DNA of 64,000 nt from Erythrobacter colymbi (GTDB lineage Bacteria; Pseudomonadota; Alphaproteobacteria; Sphingomonadales; Sphingomonadaceae): positions 140,231 through 204,230 of the forward strand of contig NZ_MUYK01000006.1 in assembly GCF_002155685.1 (NCBI RefSeq), written 5' to 3'. The position numbers and the translations under genes are program-made. Below, one piece after another: positions 8,601-16,233 of this stretch (positions are counted from its first letter, which is position 1; every line of letters starts with the position of its first letter). The notes below the pieces were generated by a model. The model had not been told where the DNA came from. It saw nothing but the letters and a program-made list of their open reading frames with translations, and ran no database searches.

Positions 8601-10463
8601 GTGGTGATCGACCTCTTGATGAGCCTGCTCGGCGTGACCGGCGTGGCGGCGCGGGTGCGCCAGATCATCACCGACTTGCGCCAGTCGATCGCCAACGCGG
8701 TCGACCGGATGCTGGAACGGGTGCTGACGACGCTCGGCCTGCGGCGGGGCTCCGGCGATGCGGCAGCGGCGGGTGCTGCGGGGGCTGGAGGCGCGGCGGC
8801 AGCGCAAATCGGCCACCCCGTCCGCGTCGATGTCGCCGAGGGTGAGGACCACACCCTCTCGATCGACCGCACCGGCCCGGGCGGGGCGACTGTTATGCTG
8901 CGGAGTGATCCAAGGCCGCTGGGGGACTGGTTGACCGTTCTGGCGGCTCGGGCCGAGACCGAGCGGAACGAGACCAAGAAGGCGACCGCGCTGCGAAAGA
9001 TCGGCGAGGCGCGCACGCTGCTTGCGGAGCTCGAGCCTGCAGCCGACGCCATTGCCGCTGCCCGTCCTGCAGGAACGACAGCTGCTCCCGCAACGCCCCG
9101 GCCGGCTGCTGCTGGCGGCGCTTCCGCTCCGAGCGAGGCGACCGTGGTCAGCAAGGAGGAGCGGATGGGGCCGATCCTCAAGGAAATCTTCGATAACCTA
9201 TCCGGGGCCGGGGATGCCTTCATTGAAGGTCATGCGGCGGACCTCGCGCGTGTGCATGGCGATGCCGCCAACGCCATTCGGCTCGAACTGCGCCGCGACA
9301 TCGGCAACTACGCACGCAACACCGATTGGGCGGGGGTCACGGCCATGCTCAAGCGCAATTATGCGCTGCTGCAGCAACCCTTCCTCGCTACCAGCGCCGC
9401 TTTCCCGACAGCGCTGAGAGGCGCGGCGACCGCGCAGATCGATGCGCACAAGGCCGAAATGGCGAGAACGCCGGCAGATGACCCGGGCGGGGCCCGTGCG
9501 AATGCGCCCACTGACCGCGTGCTGCGCGAACTCGCGTCCGGTGTGCGCGACGGCGCTCCGGGTGTCTTCGGCGAACTCTATGCGGCCACCACACGACTGA
9601 TCATGACGGGCAACGGTCAGGCCGTCACGACGCTCAATGATCTGATGAAGCGCGCCGCGGCACAGGCGACCACGGAGATGGCGCGGTCCGCCGGGACCCG
9701 CGATCAGGCGCTGGTCACTGCCATCGGCAATGCTGGCGGGATCATTCCCTTCCTCAACAACATGGCCAAGAACCGCTCGGCCGGAGGGATGTCCGAGTCC
9801 CAGTTGGAGACCGCATGGACCAATCAGGCCAACCTCGATTACGTCAAGGACCTGTTCCGGGCGGCCATGCCCGAACAGCACGAGTGGATCCCGTCCAACT
9901 TCATCCCGAACGTGGTGCGGCTGGCATCGGTTGCGACCCCTGCCGGACAGGAAGCGGGCGAGACCTTCGCTCTCTGGGTGCGCGTCCAGCATGAATGGCG
10001 GACGCCGACACGCAGTCTGATCTTCAAGCCCGAAGGGAACACCCGGCGGGCCTTCACCGCCGATGTGCCGCAGCCCGATGGTACGACCCGCAGGCTGCCG
10101 GTGGTCATTCTGCAAGGCCATAGCGGCGCGGTCTATGCGCCCGCCGAGGACGGCGCGCTGACAGCGCGGCCCGTGCCCCAGACCAAGGGGCAGCCCTGGT
10201 GGCACGACGAGCTGCGCGACCGGTTCGTTGCCGGGTCGACCAATGATTCCAAGGCGGGGGTGCAGGCGATCATGGAGGCGGTGAAGACGTTCACGGATAC
10301 AACCGTGCTCCAGACGCGCGAGGTCAGCGGCGTCGGCACGTTCAGCGGGTACACGAGTTCGACCGGAGCCGTGACGGGGCTCGACGAGATCCTGACACGT
10401 GCCGCGAACGCAGGGACCCAGATCCGCGCCGACTTCGCGCGGGCAAGGGCGGTGTTATCATGA
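5619..10463 (+). CDS. Giant DUF4157 (eCIS core domain) protein, candidate cargo and/or tape measure
   Basis: 1614 residues from GTG 5619, chosen because GGAG lies 8 bases upstream and the start overlaps the previous stop; ATG 5625 is the alternative. Residues about 30-95 carry the DUF4157 module with the metalloprotease-like motif HELAH at 82-86. A Pro/Ala-rich linker follows, then a highly charged coiled coil (about 477-606). Next comes a 430-residue run of amphipathic and hydrophobic helices (about 607-1043, with AAIDRAVNAVNSAIDAVANR-like repeats), a second linker, and a separate C-terminal domain (about 1175-1614) with QHEWIPSNFIPN and WWHDELRDRF. DUF4157 proteins are strongly associated with eCIS loci and often carry effectors. 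No separate tape-measure gene is visible in the operon, so this protein may also set tail length. Enzymatic activity is not established. Confidence 0.8.
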   Translation: MKMRARLRAGTADVASGGAIRRAETPHRALMVARFGRRAAHVPVFVGPAVAQQLGRKQAQGAAIDGAVFLPNEGADADLVAHELAHALQQPEAGGLADAPPAALLERLAHAPVLPEHSRAEAIAEQAADGAGSAPADLAAAPLPAGVAALRRTVPEGEATTAPAPVTPRADPPAPAPATSGPDNAAPAAVTPAAGEADIAPTFAPPEFAEPTIDPAVAAQRAAEAAAAQEAMAAAESPAGVMDAYSTMAPSQKALAMGGLQGRLEASNATANTKLAEATPAVSVATRGEDAALPLPAPITVPTDAPDITPADAAAPTVDVPAAPEQPTLSVPPTFNHEMERHFTESATPERVDDQIDAVSTRNPGIQTAVTERADVPRDGANDPARLDEAQQQQRDAASSQRQEAAAAVVNGPGPETIMPRALEAEVPAPAMQAAATPAITPAPEAAQLQALALPETVVADFDAATGAEMAASTAAAREQMQTAETDRQTAHDTAVSEAETSRADAERQADQEQRDAVTEHRQAIQDERQRTVDDQNTAMAEVNGQAARARDAKRTEAETEVRNAETQINARYDQAEADARAEVAEGERRAEAERERKRRESEEQSWWERAAGWIADAFEALVSLVNGIFDLVRSAITGLIDLARRAVTALIDLASRALQALVSALGDILKGLIDGLIGQIFPELAARLSAAIDRAVNAVNSAIDAVANRLIAGVNAIAAALTSAVNALLDAFQGAFNAAVAVLQAAISGDWGALLRQVLDAVLRVLGIDPAAFHALIAQATDAISIIVNDPGAFVGNMISALVGGVEKFRDNFGTHLRRGVIGWLTGALGDIQIPSEWTLWTVLDLVRQIMGLTWDFVRERAGRLIGPQNVARLEMMASWIGTLITEGWQGLWTRIQESLASLRDSVLESIRNFLMERVVMAAIGWLASLFNPVGALVKLVMTIWNIYQFVSAQLQRLMGIATAVVASISNIAHGVLDPAKQRVEEVLGNLVPVVIDLLMSLLGVTGVAARVRQIITDLRQSIANAVDRMLERVLTTLGLRRGSGDAAAAGAAGAGGAAAAQIGHPVRVDVAEGEDHTLSIDRTGPGGATVMLRSDPRPLGDWLTVLAARAETERNETKKATALRKIGEARTLLAELEPAADAIAAARPAGTTAAPATPRPAAAGGASAPSEATVVSKEERMGPILKEIFDNLSGAGDAFIEGHAADLARVHGDAANAIRLELRRDIGNYARNTDWAGVTAMLKRNYALLQQPFLATSAAFPTALRGAATAQIDAHKAEMARTPADDPGGARANAPTDRVLRELASGVRDGAPGVFGELYAATTRLIMTGNGQAVTTLNDLMKRAAAQATTEMARSAGTRDQALVTAIGNAGGIIPFLNNMAKNRSAGGMSESQLETAWTNQANLDYVKDLFRAAMPEQHEWIPSNFIPNVVRLASVATPAGQEAGETFALWVRVQHEWRTPTRSLIFKPEGNTRRAFTADVPQPDGTTRRLPVVILQGHSGAVYAPAEDGALTARPVPQTKGQPWWHDELRDRFVAGSTNDSKAGVQAIMEAVKTFTDTTVLQTREVSGVGTFSGYTSSTGAVTGLDEILTRAANAGTQIRADFARARAVLS

Positions 10464-11110
10464 CCGCCCCCTTCACCCCCAAGACCCTGCGCGGGGCGAT
10501 TATCAGCTTCAAGCTGCCTGACCCTGCGCCCAGTGTCATCGTGTTCCAATACAACCCCGCAAGCCTATCGCGCACGCTCGAGGCGCGCACTGCGGGCGGA
10601 GGCGAGGGGGCGGGGGAGGAGGCGTTCCGCATCGCCGGGGCGCCCAACGAGACGATCAAGCTCGAGATCGAGCTCGACGATACTGATGGCACCGCCGGCT
10701 CCGATACCCCGCGCCCGGGCGGGGTGCTGGCGCAGCTTGCGGCGCTCGAGCTGCTGATCGCACCCTCGACCGCGATGGTGATCGCCAACACCATCCTCGC
10801 GCAGGTCGGCACGATCGAGATCATTCCGCCGCAGGCCCCCTTCACGGTGCTGGTCTTCGGGCAGCACCGGATCGTGCCGGTGCGGATCGCCGAGTTCAGC
10901 ATCAGCGAGGACGAGTTCGGGCCCGATCTCGCGCCGATCCGCGCCAAGGTTTCGCTGGGTCTGAAGGTGCTCACCTATTCGGACCTCCAGTTCACGCACC
11001 CCGGCCATCACCTCAGCCTCGCGCATCAGGTGAGCAAGGAGGTGCTCGCCAAGATCGCAACCGCGGGTTCGCTCGATGCCGTGCTCGGCAGCGGGCAGCG
11101 GATACTCTGA
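10460..11110 (+). CDS. eCIS tube/baseplate connector (Afp7/Pvc7-like, CIS tube protein N-domain)
   Basis: 216 residues. The N-terminus contains VIVFQYNPASLSRTLEAR, the FxYNPxxLSRxxE signature of the contractile injection system tube protein N-terminal domain (Afp7 family). This is followed by ETIKLEIELDDTDG and a beta-rich core ending with LKVLTYSDL. In PVC-type particles this protein sits at the tube-baseplate junction. Here the LysM-like part that is often fused at its C-terminus is encoded by the next gene instead. ATG 10460 overlaps the stop of the giant protein by 4 bp. Confidence 0.82.
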   Translation: MTAPFTPKTLRGAIISFKLPDPAPSVIVFQYNPASLSRTLEARTAGGGEGAGEEAFRIAGAPNETIKLEIELDDTDGTAGSDTPRPGGVLAQLAALELLIAPSTAMVIANTILAQVGTIEIIPPQAPFTVLVFGQHRIVPVRIAEFSISEDEFGPDLAPIRAKVSLGLKVLTYSDLQFTHPGHHLSLAHQVSKEVLAKIATAGSLDAVLGSGQRIL

Positions 11111-11126
11111 AGGGGAGAGGGGGGAG

Positions 11127-11429
11127 ATGTCGATCAACGATCCCGATGGCCGCTACGCCCGCAGCGAGCTGCGCTATCACACGCTGCCCGGCGGGCGCAC
11201 CGTGGTGCATCTCGCCCGGCGCTTCGTGCCCGATCCTGCGCGCATGACCATCGCCGGTGTCCTCCCGACGCAGGCGGGCGAGCGGGTCGACCTGTTTGCC
11301 GCGCGCACCGTCGGCGTGCCGACCGCATGGTGGCGCATCGCCGACGCGAACCGCGTGATCCATCCCGAAACGCTCGAATGGCCCGAGGGCCAGCGGCTGG
11401 TCGTCGCCCTGCCGGAGCCCGGGGCATGA
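11127..11429 (+). CDS. LysM-like small baseplate protein (gp53-like)
   Basis: 100 residues. ATG 11127 follows a very strong GGGGAGAGGGGGGAG purine tract. The first part is beta-like (YHTLPGGRTVVHLARRFVPD). The second half, GERVDLFAARTVGVPTAWWR then IADANRVIHPETLEWPEGQR and LVVAL, has the LysM layout of GDxxxxIA..., WxxIadaN and a closing Pro-Gly-xx-L-x-V. Such proteins bind the hub or peptidoglycan in phage baseplates. In eCIS they usually link the Afp7-like protein to the hub. The stop overlaps the hub gene by 4 bp. Confidence 0.75.
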   Translation: MSINDPDGRYARSELRYHTLPGGRTVVHLARRFVPDPARMTIAGVLPTQAGERVDLFAARTVGVPTAWWRIADANRVIHPETLEWPEGQRLVVALPEPGA

Positions 11430-12568
11430 GCCTGTTCGGTACCCATCTCACCATCCTTGCCGGCATGGGTGTGCCCCTGCCGCTGCCCGAAATGGCACTG
11501 AACGCGCTCGACAAGATCGAGGTCGCCTCGGTCACCCGCGATCCGTCCGCGCTCCAGATCCAGTTCAAGGCGGGGCGCGGGTCGACGCTGGCCGATGTGG
11601 TCGATTACCCGCTGATGAAGCTCCCTGGCCTGATGGCGGGCGCGCGCATCATCATCGTGCTGACGCTCGGGATCATGCCCAACGTGCTGTTCGACGGGCT
11701 GGTGACGCAGGTGCAACTCAACCCCGGGCAGGGGCAGGGCGACGGGACGCTGGCGGTGACCGCGCTCGACATCCGCCAGGCGATGGACCGCGAGGAGGTC
11801 TCGACCGAATATCCCGGCATGCCGGTCGCCGCGATCGTGCCGGTCGTGCTGGCGAAATACGCCCGCTACGGCGTGGTGCCGATGATCGTGCCGCCGGTGC
11901 CGACCGACATACCGCTGCCGATCGACCGGGTGGTGACCCAGCACGAGACCGATCTCGGCTTCCTCAACCGGCTGGCGGGCGAGAACGGCTGCGTCTTCAC
12001 CATGACGCCGGGGCCGGTGCCGGGCACCAACACTGCCTATTTCGGGCCGCAGCCGCGGATCGGTCTGCCGCAATCGGCGCTGACGCTGAACATGGGGCCC
12101 GACAGCAATCTCCTGTCGATCAACTTCCAGAACAACGCGAGCGACGCGCACCGGGTGAGCGGGGCGGTGCAGGACCGGACGACGGGGACGCGGGTGCCGG
12201 TCGAATCCGTGCCCCCGCTCACCGTGCCGCTCGCGACCGAGCCTGCGATCCTCAACCCCGAGGTCGCGGGCGTGCGCTCCTACCGCCCCGATGGCGCGCG
12301 CACCGCGGCGGCCGCGCTCGCCGAGGCGCAGGCGGCCTCCGAAGCCTCCGCGCAGGTGCTGACTGCCGAGGGCGAGCTCGACGGCAACCGCTACGGCAAG
12401 GTGCTGCAACCGCGCCAGCTGGTCGGCGTGCGCGGCGCGGGCCGGGCGCACAACGGGTTCTTCTTCGTGGAGGAGGTGAAGCACGTCATCATGCGCGGAG
12501 AATACAAGCAGCAATTCAAGCTGAGCCGTGAGGGGACCGGCACGACCACGCCGGTGGTGCCGACATGA
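11426..12568 (+). CDS. Baseplate hub protein (phage late control gpD / gp27-like)
   Basis: 380 residues. Family traits are the N-terminal beta-barrel part and the central DRVVTQHETDLGFLNRLAGENGCVF motif, the 'sDl.FL.rla.e.G' signature of gpD/VgrG/gp27 hubs. Near the C-terminus YGKVLQPRQLVGVRGAGRAH is another shared element. Trimers of this family form the hub that carries the spike and adapts sixfold to threefold symmetry. In Afp8/VgrG proteins hub and spike are fused; here the spike is the separate next gene, with a 4-bp overlap. ATG 11426 overlaps the previous stop. Confidence 0.85.
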   Translation: MSLFGTHLTILAGMGVPLPLPEMALNALDKIEVASVTRDPSALQIQFKAGRGSTLADVVDYPLMKLPGLMAGARIIIVLTLGIMPNVLFDGLVTQVQLNPGQGQGDGTLAVTALDIRQAMDREEVSTEYPGMPVAAIVPVVLAKYARYGVVPMIVPPVPTDIPLPIDRVVTQHETDLGFLNRLAGENGCVFTMTPGPVPGTNTAYFGPQPRIGLPQSALTLNMGPDSNLLSINFQNNASDAHRVSGAVQDRTTGTRVPVESVPPLTVPLATEPAILNPEVAGVRSYRPDGARTAAAALAEAQAASEASAQVLTAEGELDGNRYGKVLQPRQLVGVRGAGRAHNGFFFVEEVKHVIMRGEYKQQFKLSREGTGTTTPVVPT

Positions 12569-13056
12569 GCGCGACCTATCCCGGCCTGTACCGCGGCAAG
12601 GTGCAGAACAATATCGACCCGCTGATGCTGGGGCGGCTGGCGGTGTCGGTGCCCGGCGTGCCGGGCGCCTCGGAAATGTCCTGGGCGCTGCCTTGTGCGC
12701 CCTATGCGGGCAGCAGCGTCGGCGGCTTCTCGCTCCCGCCGGTCGGCGCGGATGTGTGGATCATGTTCGAAGGCGGCAACAGCAGCGATCCGGTGTGGAT
12801 GGGCGGTTTCTGGAGCACCGCGTCGATGCCGCCCGCCAGCCCCGCCATGCCAACAATGCGGGTGTTCAAGTGCGACGGGCTGACCGCGACGATCACCGAT
12901 CTGCCGGGCGCGGCAATGTTCGAGATCAAGACCGCGACCGGCGCGAAGATCGCGATGGGGCCGACCGGGATCGAGATCGACAACGGCATGGGGGCCAAGA
13001 TCACCATGATGGGCCCGCAGATCAGCATCAACAACGGCGCTCTGGAGGTGATCTGA
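12565..13056 (+). CDS. Baseplate assembly protein V-like spike (gp5/VgrG OB-fold)
   Basis: 163 residues. MSATYPGLYRGKVQNNIDPL followed by GRLAVSVPGVPG is the classical gpV/gp5 OB-fold start ('G.V..n.DP...gRv.V.vP'). GGFSLPPVGADVWIMFEGGN and SSDPVWMGGFW complete that domain. The last 60 residues contain short repeating strands (TGAKIAMGPTGIEIDNGMGAK and similar) that match the beginning of a trimeric beta-helix stalk. This forms the central needle of the particle, with the tip encoded next. The gene overlaps the hub upstream by 4 bp and the tip gene by one base. Confidence 0.88.
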   Translation: MSATYPGLYRGKVQNNIDPLMLGRLAVSVPGVPGASEMSWALPCAPYAGSSVGGFSLPPVGADVWIMFEGGNSSDPVWMGGFWSTASMPPASPAMPTMRVFKCDGLTATITDLPGAAMFEIKTATGAKIAMGPTGIEIDNGMGAKITMMGPQISINNGALEVI

Positions 13057-13364
13057 TGGGCACGCCGGTGATCACCAGCCAGACGACCGTGATGTGCGGC
13101 CACGGCGGCAGCGCGACCCACGTGCCGACCAACATGCGCGTCCGCATCGCCAGCATGCCGGTCGCGGTCGCATCCGACCAGCATGTCGTGGCGGGCTGCT
13201 CGCTCAGCTCCGTACCCTCCACGCCCTGCACCACGCTGACCTGGAGCGTGCCGGCGCTGCGGGTCAAGGCGGGCGGGGTGCCGGTGCTGGTGCAGACCAG
13301 CGTCCCGATGGGGATTGGCCCCGGCGTCGTCGCCGTCGGCCAGGTGCGGGTGATGGCGACATGA
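13056..13364 (+). CDS. PAAR-like spike-tip protein (Afp10/Pvc10-like)
   Basis: 102 residues, starting one base before the end of the spike stop (TGATG). It has Cys14, His16, His22, Cys48 and Cys58, with a CGHGG motif near the N-terminus and VVAGCSLSSVPSTPC in the middle. Ser/Thr/Val-rich strands and LRVKAGGVPVLVQTS follow. This pattern resembles the PAAR-related tip proteins of eCIS, which bind a metal ion and sharpen the spike. Position directly after the spike gene supports the call. The exact metal ligands are inferred from the residues and were not tested. Confidence 0.75.
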   Translation: MGTPVITSQTTVMCGHGGSATHVPTNMRVRIASMPVAVASDQHVVAGCSLSSVPSTPCTTLTWSVPALRVKAGGVPVLVQTSVPMGIGPGVVAVGQVRVMAT

Positions 13365-13720
13365 ACTGGATGGCGCACCCCTACCGGGCCGCCCTCGGCC
13401 GGACCGCGCGCAGCGACGATGCCGCCCATGTGCGCGACATGCTGGAGCAGGTGCTGTTCACCGCGCCGGGCGAGCGCATCAACCGCCCCGATTTCGGCTG
13501 CGGGCTCAACCAGCTCCTTTTCCTCGGCAACTCGCCCGATCTCGCACTGTCGGTCGACATGACCGTGCGCGGCGCGGTGCAGCGCTGGCTGTCGGAGGTG
13601 ATGACGCTGGAGGGGCTGACGGTGCGCAGCGAGGATGCGACGCTCATCATCGATCTGGTCTACCGCCTGAAGGCGACTGGCGAGAGCCAGCAGATCAGCC
13701 TGACGAGGCCGGTGTCATGA
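13361..13720 (+). CDS. Baseplate wedge protein gp25/gpW-like (Afp9-like)
   Basis: 119 residues. It contains VRDMLEQVLFTAPGERINRP then DFGCGLNQLLFLGN, the highly conserved 'i..iLlT.pGER.m.p.fG..l...lf' motif of gp25-like baseplate wedge proteins. The invariant Glu-Arg pair (GER) is present. gp25 starts sheath polymerisation from the baseplate by presenting a sheath-like handshake arm. The gene is coupled to the tip gene upstream (ATG 13361 overlaps its stop) and to the first gpJ-like gene downstream. Confidence 0.92.
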   Translation: MNWMAHPYRAALGRTARSDDAAHVRDMLEQVLFTAPGERINRPDFGCGLNQLLFLGNSPDLALSVDMTVRGAVQRWLSEVMTLEGLTVRSEDATLIIDLVYRLKATGESQQISLTRPVS

Positions 13721-16233
13721 GCTGGGCGTCGGGCGATCCGCGCCGTCAGGCCCGCGCCGACCTGCTGCGCGTGGCGGCGGCTGTGCAAGGCGCGGCGCAG
13801 GCCAACGGGATCATCGCGGTCGAGGTGATCGATGTGGGCGGCGAGGCGGTCGACCTGCGGCTCGAGCTGGTGTTCGACGCTGCCCCCAGCGGGCCTTCGC
13901 AGGTGCTCGGCACCGATATCAGCATCACCGGCGGGCAGCGCCGCCCGAGCGTAGCGGTCGGCACCGTAACCGCATCCGGCCGGACGCTGACCGTGCGCGT
14001 GCCGCGCCGCGGCGACTTCTCGATCTATACCCTGCGCCTCTCGCGCGGGGGTGCGCCGCTGCCGGGCTTCGATCCGCTGCTGTCGGTCATCCCGGTCGGC
14101 TTCCGCCTGCAATGCACCCAGAACTTCGATTGCGAAGCGCCCGATCCGGCTGACGAGACCCCGCTGGCCGAGGCGCCGATCGACTATCTCGCCCGCGATT
14201 TCACCGGCTTCCGGCGGCTGATGCTCGACCGCTTCGCGGCGCTCACCCCGGGCTGGCGCGATCCCGGGCCGGCCTCGGCCGAGGTCGCGATCATCGAGAT
14301 GCTCGCCCATGTCGCCGACCGCATCGCCTATGCGCAGGACAGCGTCGCGACCGAGGCGACGCTCGATACCGCGCGGATGCGGATTTCGGCCAAGCGCCAT
14401 GCGCGGATGGTCGATTACGCGATGAGCGACGGGGCAAGCGCGCGGGCCTTCGTCCATGTGCGGATGATCACGCCCGCACCCGGACGCCCCGCACTGGTCG
14501 GTGACATCAATCCCGGGGCGCGCTTCCTCACCGCCTGGCCCGCGCTCCCCCCTGCCGGACCCGATGCCCGCTTCGCGGGCGAGGCACGGGCCGGCGGCGC
14601 GCAGGTGTTCGAGGCGGTGCTCCCGGCGAAGCTCAGCTCGGTCCACAACCGCATCGTGATCCACGACTATGCCGGCGCTTTGACCGAATTGCCGCGCGGC
14701 ACCACCGCCATGGCGCTCGCCAATCCGGACGGCGCGCTGACGCTGGCGGCGGGCGATCTGCTGCTGATCGAGGAAGTGCTCGATGAATTCGGCAATGCCA
14801 GTCCCGATCCGGCGCGGCGGCACGTGGTGCGGATCACCGCAGTGCAGGCGGGGAGCGATCCGGCGGGCGGTGTCGATGGCGGGGGCAACCCGGTGCCGAT
14901 GGCGCTGCTCCATGTCAGCTGGTCATCCGCCGATGCGCTGCCCTTCGCGCTGCCGCTGGCGCGGGTCAACGCGCTTGATGCGGTCGAGGGGCTGGCGATC
15001 GGCACGGTGCAGCCCACCGCGATTGCCCGCGGCAACATGGTGCTGGTCGATCACGGCGAGGCGCGCGGCCACGACAAGTTGCGGCCGGTGCGCGCCCCCG
15101 GTCGCCGGCGGGTGTTCATGCCGCTCTCGCAGGCCCCCGTCGCCTTCGCGCCGCCGCCGCCCGAAGCCGGCGTTCCGGCGCAGGCGATGCTGGCTCCCGA
15201 CCCGGCGACCGCCTACGCGCGGATCGAGGCACGGCAGGATGTGGGGGCCGGTGCCGACGCCGTATGGACGCTGGTGCCCGACATGTTCGACGAGCGCGGC
15301 GATGCCCGCGTGCTCTCGCTCGACGTGGATGACCGCGGCATCGGCATCCTGCGCACGGGGGACGGCGTCAACGGGCGCATCCCCGAAGAGGATACCGATT
15401 TCGAGCTGCGCTACCGCGTCGGGGGCGGCACCATCGGCAATGTCGGGGCCGAGAGCATCAGCCATCTCCTGACCGACGCCTATGTCGGGCTGGGCGGCGC
15501 ACTGGTGGTCGGCTTCAGCGGGCAGGCTTCGGACATCGCGGCGGTCCGCAACCCGCTACCCGCGCGCGGCGGCGCCGATCCCGAGACCATCGACACATCC
15601 CGTCTGCGCGCCCCGCTCAACTTCCGCGAGCCCCGGCGCGCGGTGACGCCGAAGGACTATGCCGAGCGCCTGCTCGACGATCCCTTGGTCACCAATGCCT
15701 ATGCGATCGAGCGCTGGACCGGGGCCGAGCGCGCGATCGTGCTGCTGGTCGATCTTGTGGGCGGTGCGCCGCTCGATGACGGGGTGGAGCGGCAGCTGCG
15801 GCGCCTGCTGGAGCCCTATCGCCTCGCCGGCCACGTGCTCGAATTCCGCACGCCGGTAATGGTGCCGGTCGAGCTGGCGATGCGCGTCTGCGTCCGTCCC
15901 GATGCCCTGCGCGACAAGGTCCACGAACAGTTGCTGCGGGTGTTTTCGAGCGGCCGCTTCGCCGATGGCAGCACCGGCCTGTTCCATCCCGACCGCTTCA
16001 CCTTCGGCTCGCCCCTGCTGCTCTCGCGCCTCTATGCCGCGGCGCAGGGCGTCGACGGGGTGCGCCATGTCGATGTCACCCGCCTGCGCCGCCAAGGAGT
16101 CGCCGGAGCGGGCAACGAGGCGCTCGATACGGGGCGGCTGCTGGTGGGCGATTACGAGATCCCGCTGCTCGCCAATGATCCCAACTTTCCCGATCGCGGG
16201 ACGGTATCCTTCACGATGGAGGGCGGACGATGA
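13717..16233 (+). CDS. Baseplate J-like wedge protein 1 (Afp11-like)
   Basis: 838 residues. A gpJ-like protein of the 'putative baseplate assembly protein' type seen in eCIS. Visible signatures are LAEAPIDYLARDFTGFRRLM, PASAEVAIIEMLAHVADRIA (the conserved 'd.g..L.e.la.iaD.l.y' element), DGVNGRIPEEDTDFELRYRV (the 'FGdG..G..p' strand region) and REPRRAVTPKDYAERLLDDP ('R...T..Dye.ll'). The C-terminal domain carries LFHPDRFTFGSPLLLSRLYA. Together with the second J-like protein it forms the wedges that hold the tube and transmit the contraction signal. It overlaps both neighbours by 4 bp. Confidence 0.9.
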   Translation: MSWASGDPRRQARADLLRVAAAVQGAAQANGIIAVEVIDVGGEAVDLRLELVFDAAPSGPSQVLGTDISITGGQRRPSVAVGTVTASGRTLTVRVPRRGDFSIYTLRLSRGGAPLPGFDPLLSVIPVGFRLQCTQNFDCEAPDPADETPLAEAPIDYLARDFTGFRRLMLDRFAALTPGWRDPGPASAEVAIIEMLAHVADRIAYAQDSVATEATLDTARMRISAKRHARMVDYAMSDGASARAFVHVRMITPAPGRPALVGDINPGARFLTAWPALPPAGPDARFAGEARAGGAQVFEAVLPAKLSSVHNRIVIHDYAGALTELPRGTTAMALANPDGALTLAAGDLLLIEEVLDEFGNASPDPARRHVVRITAVQAGSDPAGGVDGGGNPVPMALLHVSWSSADALPFALPLARVNALDAVEGLAIGTVQPTAIARGNMVLVDHGEARGHDKLRPVRAPGRRRVFMPLSQAPVAFAPPPPEAGVPAQAMLAPDPATAYARIEARQDVGAGADAVWTLVPDMFDERGDARVLSLDVDDRGIGILRTGDGVNGRIPEEDTDFELRYRVGGGTIGNVGAESISHLLTDAYVGLGGALVVGFSGQASDIAAVRNPLPARGGADPETIDTSRLRAPLNFREPRRAVTPKDYAERLLDDPLVTNAYAIERWTGAERAIVLLVDLVGGAPLDDGVERQLRRLLEPYRLAGHVLEFRTPVMVPVELAMRVCVRPDALRDKVHEQLLRVFSSGRFADGSTGLFHPDRFTFGSPLLLSRLYAAAQGVDGVRHVDVTRLRRQGVAGAGNEALDTGRLLVGDYEIPLLANDPNFPDRGTVSFTMEGGR

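Noticed and set aside
5592..8852. Long open frame (1086 codons) on the minus strand under the giant DUF4157 gene
   Set aside because: High GC creates long antisense frames. The product is Arg/Gly/His-rich low complexity with no domain, while the + strand product has clear eCIS motifs and coupled neighbours.
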